Positions 54,763-64,000 of a DNA stretch of 64,000 bases are shown here, piece by piece. The stretch is from Symsagittifera roscoffensis. Taxonomy: Eukaryota; Xenacoelomorpha; Acoela; Convolutidae. The notes below the pieces were generated by a model that was not told the DNA's origin, searched no databases, and saw only the letters and a program-made list of their open reading frames with translations. Position 1 is the first letter of the stretch; the number at the start of each line of letters is the position of its first letter. The DNA is taken from positions 10,140,386 through 10,204,385 of the forward strand of contig NC_087063.1 of NCBI RefSeq assembly GCF_963678635.1, written 5' to 3'. The translations under genes were made by a program, and so were the position numbers.

Positions 54763-56763
54763 ATGGAATCGGTCGGCATAGAAGTTCCAAAGTTTAGTCA
54801 TCGCAAACACCTGGAATCGATCCGGGGTCTGGCTTGTCTTCTGGTCATTCTCTTCCATTGCGACCTAGTATCTTTCTCAAATGGATATCTAGGAGTGGAC
54901 GTGTTTTTCGTTCTCTCTGGATATTTGATCACATCAATTTTGCTGAGAGAATTAGCCAGCAAGGGTGAAATTCATTTCACCCAATTTTACTGTCGCCGTT
55001 TTACACGACTTTTTCCAGCTTCAGCTGTTGTTATATCACTTACAGCAGTTATTTACAAAAACACTGAGCTTCCTGAATATGCAATGAAACATGAAGATTC
55101 ATTTATCGCGTCTGCACTTTACGGTGAAAATTGGTATGCTCTCAAAGTTGCCATGGACTATTTCACCGATAAAGGATCAGACCAGAGCCCCGTAGTTCAC
55201 TTTTGGTCTTTGTCAATCGAAGAACAATTCTATTTTGTTTATCCTCTGTTTTTATCATTCGTCTGGTCAATTTCGCAAACAAACAGATTATTTCGTTTAC
55301 TTATTACCTTTATTATGTTTTTGGTTTTGGCAATTGGTATTAATTTTTACATGTGGCACATTGACCCTATGGTATCTTATTTCTCGACATTTGGTCGATT
55401 TTACCAATTGCTATCAGGTTCCGTTCTCGCCATTATGCTTCTGATTCGAGATGTTTCCAAAAACTCAAAGCCACTCTCGCGTTTTGTTCCGTTTGCAGAT
55501 TACTTTGCAGGCTTGACTCTAATCATTTTTGTATTTGTAATTTATTTTTGTCGGTCTATTGACGCATTTTATATGGGTCAAGTAACCGTCATTCTCTCAT
55601 TTTCTCTAATTTTCTGGCTCGAGCTTTCGAATAATGAAAATAATTTGATTCAAGTTTATCTCTTTGAAAATGAGTTTCTTTGTTTCATGGGTAAACTGTC
55701 ATATGGTATGTACCTTACACATGTACCCATTGCTAAGATTATGGACATATTTGGCTGGCTATCTCTTGAAGGTTCTCTGAGAGGAGCTGAGATTGTTTCA
55801 GTTACTTTTATAGCAGCTCTTATTATATTCTACTTAGTTGAGCGACCATCAAAAGATGCGCTTAATAACTGGAAACTGAAACCTGTATGGAAATTAATTG
55901 GCTTTGCTTGTTTATCGATCCTACAAGCTGTTTTTATTTGTTTGATATTCTCAAACTCGGGTTATTTTATCACAAACCACCCACTAAAAATTAAAAATCA
56001 AAAATCTGTTTGCGACAATTTTCGAAAATTGGGCTCTGTTTTTCTCAACGGTGACTCATATACGCACGCTTGGGCTGATGTATTTCTCGAAACGCACAAA
56101 ATTTGTATTATTTCAGCAAAGTACACTTTTATTAAAAGTCCGGGTGCGCCGTATCTCACTGTAATTGAAAAAGTTGCGAACTATAACGACGGCTATCAAA
56201 CATTTCGTCTACAGTCAGAAGACTTTTTAAGAAATGAAGAACCGAATGTTACTTTATTTTTCTCGAGATCAATATTAAGTCAGCCCAAGTTATGGTACTC
56301 AAATTACTCTGGAATTGGAGCCAAATCGAAGGAAAACGAGTGGAAAATACTCATAAGCGAAGCATTTTCCGAGTTTTTACCCCGAACACTAAATCACACA
56401 ACTGGCATTTTCATGATAGAACATCCGCACCCAAAAATTAACCCAATGAAATGTATCAAACGATTACAAAACGTGTACGGAACTGATTGGAAAAATCGCT
56501 CAAATGAATGCAAAATCGAGCTTGTATATGATAGGGGGATTGTCTTTTTGAAAACCTTGTTCGAGCGCTTCAAAAAAGAGTATAAGAACTTCTTTTACAT
56601 AGAATTGGGACCCCTCCTGCTAGGAAACAAGTCTAATTCCTTTGTAGTTGATGCAGTACTGGATGACGACATAGTTTATGGTGACGACGCTCACATCACT
56701 AAAGAATTTGCAAGGAAGCAGCAGCACCTACTGCTCTCGGCGATAACAAGACTGATAGGCTAA
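54763..56763 (+). CDS. acyltransferase-3 (OafA-like) membrane O-acyltransferase with SGNH domain
   Basis: A single-exon gene of 666 codons. Residues about 15-375 form the acyltransferase-3 membrane domain with many hydrophobic helices. Diagnostic motifs are Arg21 and His32 in RGLAC..LFHCD, then GYLGVDVFFVLSGYLIT, the FYCRRFTRLFPA block and HFWSLSIEEQFYFVYP. After a last helix near 385-400 comes an SGNH-type domain with GDS at 430-432 and Asp641-x-x-His644. In bacteria such fusions transfer acetyl groups to cell-surface sugars; in nematodes the large OAC family has the same layout. The start is the first ATG, as an in-frame stop stands just upstream. The lack of introns fits either horizontal origin or a retrocopy. 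The substrate is unknown. Confidence 0.93.
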   Translation: MESVGIEVPKFSHRKHLESIRGLACLLVILFHCDLVSFSNGYLGVDVFFVLSGYLITSILLRELASKGEIHFTQFYCRRFTRLFPASAVVISLTAVIYKNTELPEYAMKHEDSFIASALYGENWYALKVAMDYFTDKGSDQSPVVHFWSLSIEEQFYFVYPLFLSFVWSISQTNRLFRLLITFIMFLVLAIGINFYMWHIDPMVSYFSTFGRFYQLLSGSVLAIMLLIRDVSKNSKPLSRFVPFADYFAGLTLIIFVFVIYFCRSIDAFYMGQVTVILSFSLIFWLELSNNENNLIQVYLFENEFLCFMGKLSYGMYLTHVPIAKIMDIFGWLSLEGSLRGAEIVSVTFIAALIIFYLVERPSKDALNNWKLKPVWKLIGFACLSILQAVFICLIFSNSGYFITNHPLKIKNQKSVCDNFRKLGSVFLNGDSYTHAWADVFLETHKICIISAKYTFIKSPGAPYLTVIEKVANYNDGYQTFRLQSEDFLRNEEPNVTLFFSRSILSQPKLWYSNYSGIGAKSKENEWKILISEAFSEFLPRTLNHTTGIFMIEHPHPKINPMKCIKRLQNVYGTDWKNRSNECKIELVYDRGIVFLKTLFERFKKEYKNFFYIELGPLLLGNKSNSFVVDAVLDDDIVYGDDAHITKEFARKQQHLLLSAITRLIG

Positions 56764-58650
56764 ATATTTTCTTCAATCTATTCAATCTAAGATCCGGAAA
56801 TGCAGTATTCATTGGTGGTTGAGGGTCCGAATGGTGAAACAAAACTATCAGCCAGTCAGATTATAGTATCCAGAAATATGAAAGATATTTTCATCTTTTA
56901 CATCTAGTCATTTTAAAATCCAGGAAGGAGTGAATCTATGGCAATGAAGGGATCAAATGATGGAAAAAATATCAGTCAAGCCGAATTAAGTAGATGCTGG
57001 GGCTGATTTAGGGGACGGAGTTGCTCTTTTTTCTTCAGGGACCCACTGAATTCCAAACCCCCTCTAGTAATAATTTACAAAATCGATTTTCAGCTGATCA
57101 CCCTGATTTTTTCCAACAGTCGTATCGTTGAAGAGTGCTATTGCTTTGCTCACAAATGGTTTTGTTTTGCTCAAATTCTGTAAATTTCTACCCCCCAACA
57201 AAAAGTAATTTAGCTAGATTCTAAAAAGACAGGAGCTAATTTTGGACCGTTTTGCATAGTGCTGTCCTTCATTCTGTCGCTGAGTCTGCACCCACTAATT
57301 GATGGGGGGAGGGGGCAGCTGGCACTTCTTTTACCTCAAGGCACAATGTTGTCACAGTCCCATGGTCAATGGAAAAATCCAGTGGTTGAGTATTGACGAA
57401 TGATTCCACAATCGATGCATGAGCGGCCTCATCTTTGAAAAAATACAAGCCATATTAATGCAAGATTTTGAGTGGAGAAACTTTTTTCAGTTAGATTTTT
57501 AAAAAAGACAATAAAATTATTATTCCGACTTTTGAAGAAAGTGACGGAATAATTGTGCTCGTGGTGGTTTTTTCCAGACAAATTTCGAATTTTTACCTGG
57601 CAGATTAATTTTTTTATATCATTCCGGAAGTAGGGTGGCGACTTTTCACTTAGGGCATTACACCGGAAGTAGGTATGGGTTTCCAAACTTACAAATCCCT
57701 AAACTAGGTCTCTTACATACTAAAAACCGGTCCCATTCCAACCGCTAGATACTAAGTTCTGATGGGGGCTATTAGTACTTCTGGAAACCGTCATCACTTG
57801 GGCCAGAAACTTCCGCCCAACTCAAATCATTTCTAGTAGCCGATCTATGAGTTTCATAAATTTAGCTTCCTTAGTTCCCATTTGAAAGGAGGAGTAGACC
57901 ATATCGGTTTCTTAGAGATGGAACTAAATTTTTGAGGGTTCGAACAATTTTGAGATTGATCACATGTTTGGTTATCTACGTATCGTATTGCTTAGCCAAA
58001 ACTGAGCTGTGTACTACTCATAAGCTTCCGAGTGACTGCATGCAGTTGCCAAAGTAATGCTCTCTCAGTCGATTTTTTTAGTTGGTCGAGTTGCATTAGG
58101 ATCACCAATCCTACAGACTTCTCTTTTAGTTCTTTAATCTCCCGGATAATTGTTAAACTACGTAAAGTTAAGAGTCAAGTGGCAAATGTTTTTGCTCTTC
58201 TAATATTTTTTTGTCTTCTTATCTTTTATTACTGATCCAATATTTACTTCCTAAAGTTTAACCTAGTTATCTTGCTTTTCACTAGCCTTACAATTTTTCC
58301 AAACTGCTGCAATACTGAAACAAGAGTATTGAAATGAATAAATATGTTTTATCCGTCTCTGGGTTGCAGTCTTAGACCAATTTTTGTCTGTTTGAACCAA
58401 CATTCATACAAACTTTGTATTTTTCTCTGAAAGAAATTTTTAATTTTTAGGGCTGAAGTTGCTGCTTCTTGGCTTTCAAGTATCTCAAAATTTGTTGGGA
58501 TTTGGACTAGGCAACTATGAGCCAACTTAATTTGTCCAGAGGTTCACATGTTTATGTTTATGGTGTGATAACTTTTTTTCTTTTTTTTTCATTTATTAAT
58601 TTTTTTCCCGCAAAATTGGCCTCCTGAAACTGTAGAAATCATTGAGTTCA
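56764..58650. other. intergenic DNA
   Basis: No gene seen. A piece near 57,545-57,620 (GTGCTCGTGGTGG with CAGACAAATTTCG) resembles the right arm of the 2.3-kb inverted-repeat element. Confidence 0.55.
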
Positions 58651-58652
58651 AA

Positions 58653-58873
58653 CATTGCGAGGCCAAACTGTGCATTTTGTGAAGTGTAAATGGATTCTGC
58701 AACACGATTCCGCAACATGGATTCCGCTCCCTTTGTTCTTCTTTTGTTCTTTCGTTTTTAATCGTTCTGACAAAATTTTAACATATTTAAAGACTTGTCT
58801 CTGGAATTCAAGAACACACAGACACAAAATTGTGCGCCTATCCAGTTCCAGTGCACAGTTTGGCCTCGTAATG
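58653..58873. mobile_element. 221-base MITE with 22-base TIRs (GAGGCCAAACTGTGCA)
   Basis: CATTGCGAGGCCAAACTGTG at 58,653 matches the reverse complement of the right end at 58,852-58,873 over 22 bases with one mismatch. No target duplication was certain. Confidence 0.85.
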
Positions 58874-60655
58874 AAGAGTCAAAAATGATGGAAAAAAAGA
58901 CGTAAGGCATGCCGAAAACTGTATAACAATTTCCAATTTCAAAAAAGCAAAGGCGGTTGCTTTGAACACAATGTAATATTTATATGAAAAACTTTTAAAA
59001 ATCAAAAATTCCACACACCAAAAATAATTCAAAAAATAGCATTCAATTTTTTTTTAATAAAAATGGTACTGTAAAAGTCTTAGGCTGCGAGACTTGTATG
59101 ACTACCTTTTTTCATTATACCAGAAGTAAAACACTATTTCTGTATCAAAAAAGCAATTTTCAAAAAAAAATAATCAGAAAAACTTTTAAAATTTCACGTT
59201 TGGTTTCTTGCATTGAGCGGAAACATAATTTTTTTGTTTTGATTGGAAACAAGCACGTTGACTAGTTGAAACTGAAAAAGTTCAACTGGTGATTAAAATT
59301 TCAAGTTAATTGTTTGCTCAATTGTAAAAAGTTGAGTTCTTCTCGAATTACTGCTTCAGAGCTAGTATTTACGTCACAACCCAATCTAATAATGCAGTTT
59401 CTAATTGAGATTTTAAATGTCGTTCTTTCTGGTGCAAAATTTTTATCAAAGTTTTCATTGAGGAAACAAAAAATTTTCGATTTGACAGTTTATACAAATT
59501 GATGACCATACATTTTCCTGACAAAAAAACGATTAGTCAGACAATTCATATTTTGAAAAATATTAAACTAAAATTTGTCTTAAAATTTTTCAATTGTGTA
59601 GGATGCATGGGAAAGTTTATGAGAATTGTTTGACTGGCATTTTTCAGCAATCCGGGTCAAATCAGCACAAATAAACAACAACTTAAAAGCTAGAGCAATA
59701 TGCAAGTCATAGTAGAATTGATGTGGCAATTAAAACTTTCACCAATCTTTGTGTTTTTTAAACACTACTGAGGCCTTTTTAGCTGGTGCGAAATTCTGGC
59801 TGGTTATTTTCAAATAAGATTAACTTAATGAAAATTAAACGTAATCGTACACATCAAAGTTATACGTAATGGACACAAAATTATCAGGTTTTTTTGAACA
59901 CTTTGGCAAGAAAGCTACATGTTGATGAAGTTACATTTTGGGGAGTTCATAGTTTTTGAAAATATTGGGTTCTTGAAAACTTCTTTTGAAATCAATTAGA
60001 AATCGATCAAAAAAACTTTTTTTTGAAAATCTTGCCCACAATTTTCGAATGGTTCAGTTTCGAACGATAAACTTAATCCAAAAAAGCGGTTGGTTTAGCC
60101 GCAATCATTTAAGTTAAATAACAAACTTTAAAAAACATTTTTTTTCTATTAAGAAGCGATTACATATTTTGTCAGGCTTGATCTCCATACCTAGAAAAAG
60201 CGAGTCAAAATGTTTTACTTAGTTCGTATGATATTAATTAATGTTAGTCGTTCAACTCCCATACTATTGTATAATTATTGTATATAATTAACGTCTTTGA
60301 AAACCCTAGAAATTTTCTAAATTAAAAACTCTAAAACGACACAAAAAAATGATCAAGTTTTTTTCTTAGAATAAACTCTTGAAGTATTAAAAAAAACTGG
60401 AAAAACTAAAGTTGTCTAAAGTTGCCCAAATGCTCGAAAATTGCGAAAAAAAAATCCGTTGATCAGGTTTGTTTCTAGCACTCAGGGGGAGCCTATTCAT
60501 TTTTTTAGTTAGTACCAAGCACTTCAGCTAGTCAAATATCAGGGCAAATCCACGATCGGCAAAAATCTTGCAATATGATTTTCTGCCCAATTATAAGAAG
60601 TTGCACAAGATTTTTTCAAGTTACTGCTTCAGAGCTACATTTTATTGCACACATT
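58874..60655. other. non-coding stretch
   Basis: No gene or clear repeat was seen apart from short ATTGTTTGACTGGCATTTTT-like similarity at 59,627 to the 62,854 element. Confidence 0.5.
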
Positions 60656-60658
60656 TAT

Positions 60659-60824
60659 AGGCCAAATTGTGTATTTTGTGAATTGTATGCGGATTCCACA
60701 ATAAAGATGCTCCTTTTATTTTTTTCCGTTATCATTTTAACACGTTTAAAGATTTGTCTCTGGAATCCAGGAACATACAGTCACCAAATTCTGCGACTAT
60801 ACAAAGCACAGTTTGTCCTCGTAA
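60659..60824. mobile_element. diverged, shorter copy of the GAGGCCAAACTGTGCA MITE
   Basis: It shares GGCCAAATTGTGTATTTTGT, AAAGATTTGTCTCTGGAATC and GCACAGTTTGTCCTCG with the element at 58,653, in the same order and orientation. Confidence 0.78.
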
Positions 60825-60829
60825 AAAAC

Positions 60830-62850
60830 TTAATCTCATTTCGCAAAGTTTAAATGAAATTATGCAGGTAGTTCTGAACCATGGGTAACTTAATACAAGG
60901 GTTTATTGTTTTTGGGAACACGGCAAAAACCAAAACATTACATGTAATAGCAAAAAACAGGATTCAAAAAAGAAAAAGTATAAATGTCAGTCAATTTTCG
61001 AAACATTCAGTGTTCATTTTAGGCTGTTAATTATTGGGTTTTTGTTTTTCTAGAATGAGAGTAGCCCCCCTTGTTTTCTATAATCGATTTTTTAAAAATC
61101 AAAGTTGAAACAAAACTACTTAGAAACAGCATCACAAAGCGATCACCCGCGCAAATTTTGTTTGTAGGTGCAGATTAGTTTACGTTAAGGTTACATCGTA
61201 ACCTTGCTACACTTATGCTAAACACAAGAACCTAAATTTTTTGTCTAAAGTATTTACTTCAGTCTATTCATAACCTTTTCACACCTCAAAATTATAGCAA
61301 AATTTTCTTCATTATTTAACTGTAAATGTGACTGAGATTATTACCAAAAAATCTAAATTTTTTTCTAAACAAAAAAAGATCAATTCTGAACGGTTTTCCA
61401 GTTCCTTTGTTATTCTTTTCTGGTATTCATGCACTTTATTTACGAAGGCGGAGAAATATTTTTGCTTTTTTCATCTATACTTTTGAAAGAAACACAGATC
61501 TTTTCAGAGACGCAAAAGCGGACTGATATTTTTGTTAGCGAAAATCAACGGTCGTTATTTCATAAATCCGGATAAAACTCTTTTGAAAATTTGAGTGAAA
61601 CGCAATAGTAAATCAAATCAGTTGCCCTGAGCTAATGAATATTCGATGTTTATCTGAAAAAAAACAATTAAAATGGAAGTATGTGACTTCCGATGATAAA
61701 AATATTGATTCAATACAAAAACCCTTCATAATAAAACCAGCTGCGCAAGTTTGAGTCAGTAATTTTACCGACTGAAGAACCGGCCTAAATTTTTATTCTC
61801 CTCATTTCTTAGCTAACGAACAGTTGACATCAAGAATCAGTAATCCCAATAAGTTTCATTTTTTTCTCACTTGTCTTTGCTTATATTTTTCGTTTTTAAA
61901 ATCATTCTTTCTTTCCAAAATTTTGAGACAAACACAATTTGTAAAAAAAAACGAGATCAGAACTAACAATGGTTACCGGAGAGCAAAAAGAGACTAAACC
62001 ATCAATCAAGATACCTCTACGACTCAGGACTACCCAAAATCAGAAAAACTGAACTAGTGAGGGGCTTAGACACCAGACGAGGACTCTAACTCTCGAGCTG
62101 TAATCGGAGACTGCAACTCGTGACTTGTTTCCAATAAGTAAGGTAGAAATTGTGAACAAGCGTTAAAATATCATCCACCCCAACTTGGTATTAGTAAGTT
62201 AAATTGTTGCATCATTTTATAATAACAGTGTTAGCTAACAACTAATTAAACTCTGTAGTTTATCAGTTTTTCTAACTAATGATTTGACTATAACTCGTGT
62301 CTAGAAATTTGACGATCTCATGTAAGATTCATAGCCCTAGGCTAGATTACTAATTAATAAACCAGCACTGTTGGCTTAGTAAAAAACGACAATTTTTTTC
62401 TCATATTGTGACTGAAGCTGCAAAAACTGTAAGAATTGACGCTCAAAATATTCTCGATTGAGCATTTTCTGAAACTGCTTCGAACTAGTTCTGAGCCCTT
62501 ACCAAGACAATTTTTTATTTTTGACCTGGAAAACTTGATATTTAATCTAATTCACTGGTCAGAAATTCTTCGTGAAATGTTTAAACAAAGCAGGGATTTA
62601 TTTCTCGTCTTGTTTCTGATCAGAAATTAGTCAAATCTAGGCTTTTTCTAGCTAGAAAAAAAGTATCCTGCTTGGTGTCGATCCCCATAACTGCCATTCT
62701 TTGTCTCCCCAATTGCCATTCAACCATAATCTAGGTTGGTTTTGGCAATTTAATCCAAAGCAACGCTTGTTTTAACAAGTGCTAACTTTCATTGTATTGC
62801 TACGGCTATTGTGTAAAGTCGAAACATGTTTATCTCGTTGCAGTTGAGCA
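60830..62850. other. non-coding stretch
   Basis: No convincing gene. A 27-codon ATG frame at 61,969 has no donor at its end. Confidence 0.5.
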
Positions 62851-62853
62851 GTG

Positions 62854-63113
62854 CCCGGGTTGACCAAAAATGCTAGTCACACATTTTCCATATATGGAAA
62901 TTGTATGATTAGCATTTTTTTGACAAAAAGTTTTTCTTTTTTATTTAGTACGATACACCGAATTTGATGCCAAAACAAGAAAAAATTTTTTCAAAAATTC
63001 AACGACACCAGTTTAGCAAAATGGATCAAAATTTTTATGAATAGTATTTTTTCATAGACTTAGTTTATGGAATTGTATGATTAGCATTTTTGGTCTATGG
63101 AGGTCAACCAGGG
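62854..63113. mobile_element. 260-base MITE with CCCGGGTTGACC ends
   Basis: CCCGGGTTGACC at 62,854 pairs with GGTCAACCAGGG at 63,102-63,113 (one mismatch). Inside both ends lie inverted copies of the TTGTATGATTAGCATTTTT motif. Confidence 0.8.
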
Positions 63114-63858
63114 TGAACTGATTTCTGGTTATTTCTTTCCGGAAAATGTTTATACCTAAACTAAGAAAGAAATATATCATTTATGTACAGAAAACACAAA
63201 AAATTTGGCTAGGTAATCTGTATAACATTTGTATCTAGAAAAACAGCCTTCGTTGGGTACGAGAGTTTACCCTTCCTTCGGACATCAATCGGTTTTGATA
63301 GGTTATTTACAGCTATCAGGTTTTCTGGCATGAGATTAGCCCACCTGACTGACTGTGAAACAATCGGTTTTTGAACGCGCATCAAAATTTAACATTTACT
63401 TATGGGAGTTCAAAACCCTATAAAAATTTAGATAACTTCTTTGAAACCGAAGAAAATCGTTTAAAAAGTCATCAAAGAAGATTTTGATATATAAAATCAT
63501 TGATTGATCGATCTGTTTTCGTACTTGTTATCAAATGTTATCTCACATAAGCATTTCGTGGCTGTTTTAGTGATTATTGAATGCGATTGTGATAAACGTG
63601 GCTCCTAGCTCGTTCAATAAATGGCTCCCCTCCACACCTTAATAGTAATTGGCCATTTATAGTTGTTACTTTGTAAATAAAGAATTTCATCAAACTTCAT
63701 ATTATTGAAAACGGAGAACAAGCTAAGAAACAGTTCGAACAAACTGGTCCCTATTCCGATACGATCATATTTTTGTTAAATTTAGAGCGCATATTCAATT
63801 AAAGTTAGCTTAAAATCGCAATATCAAACGAGCGATTATTGAGCGATTATACTTCAAA
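63114..63858 (+). other. upstream region of the gene starting at 63,859
   Basis: It should hold promoter and 5' UTR of the following exon. No TATA box or initiator could be fixed with confidence. AATAAA-like strings near 63,615 and 63,675 are not assigned. Confidence 0.45.
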
Positions 63859-63945
63859 ATGAGCAACAAAAAACATGAGCATTCCAGCAAACACGACTGG
63901 ACATCGGAGTATAACCACCCCGACTGCACAAAATACTACCAGAAC
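63859..63945 (+). CDS. first coding exon of an unrecognised gene
   Basis: An ATG in good context (CAAAATGAG) opens 29 codons ending exactly at a consensus donor, AAC|GTAAGT, in phase 0. The peptide is hydrophilic, rich in His, Lys, Ser, Asp and Tyr, without signal peptide. Codon use and GC content stand out from the AT-rich flank, as for real exons in this window. The gene continues beyond the window. No family can be named from so little. Confidence 0.6.
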
Positions 63946-64000
63946 GTAAGTTGGCCACTCAATCTGAAGAGTTGATATGTAGATATCTACCCGCACGGAC

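Larger units (their letters stand above)
49870..56327. repeat. segmental duplication, copy 2
   Basis: Counterpart of 42,800-48,680. It has an extra stretch of about 610 bases (52,731-53,385), which includes a MITE with target duplication, that copy 1 lacks. The acyltransferase is complete in this copy and continues to 56,763. Confidence 0.93.

Noticed and set aside
61969-62052. A 27-codon ATG frame with Lys/Thr-rich sequence.
   Set aside because: It ends in TGA without a donor and has no neighbouring exon.

Overview
This window is nuclear DNA of an animal, most likely an invertebrate. The evidence is AT-rich DNA, GT-AG introns up to 6 kb, an EF-hand muscle-type light chain gene split over exons, Ty3/gypsy and LINE retroelements, and many small inverted-repeat (MITE-like) elements. 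Nothing looks prokaryotic in organisation. I cannot name the species. Very little of the window is intact host gene; most of it is transposon and duplicated DNA in different stages of decay.

Layout. 1-9,665 (minus strand): a large Ty3/gypsy-type LTR retrotransposon with nearly complete coding capacity. It has an upstream frame without ATG (9,662-9,165), a 2,447-codon gag-protease-RT-RNase H-integrase frame (9,190-1,847), an integrase tail frame behind one in-frame stop (1,846-1,211), and a third coding region that runs off the left edge. 9,666-11,190: its probable leader/LTR side. 11,400-11,700: last exon of a small cysteine-rich gene (minus). 12,262-13,029: large foldback hairpin. 14,706-15,158: possible small secreted protein (minus). 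17,710-24,582: a myosin essential light chain-like EF-hand gene (plus), whose 6-kb intron holds a LINE fragment, several dispersed repeats and a 2.3-kb inverted-repeat element ending 47 bases before exon 2. 25,890-30,450: a dead Ty3/gypsy element (plus). 34,858-36,300 and 41,738-42,830: fragments of another dead gypsy family (minus).

36,400-56,800 is a patchwork of segmental duplications. Decayed copies of light-chain exon 1 (36,490; 38,046; 48,691) and exon 2 (45,967; 53,641) are interspersed with a tandemly duplicated block of 6-7 kb (about 42,800-48,680 and 49,870-56,327). Each block carries an acyltransferase-3/SGNH gene without introns. Copy 2 (54,763-56,763) is intact (666 codons). Copy 1 (47,118-48,680) is a pseudogene with a stop, a frameshift and a 3' truncation. 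The last 7 kb is mostly non-coding with MITE-like repeats, until a first coding exon with a clean splice donor begins at 63,859.

The genes do not form a pathway. The main biology is an autonomous or recently autonomous retrotransposon with unusual coding architecture, a host muscle-type gene that has seeded decayed duplicates, and a bacterial-type membrane O-acyltransferase gene being copied within a transposon-rich locus. Nested insertions with clear target-site duplications (TA at 43,106/43,867; an 8-base duplication at 52,731/52,942) allow relative dating of events.
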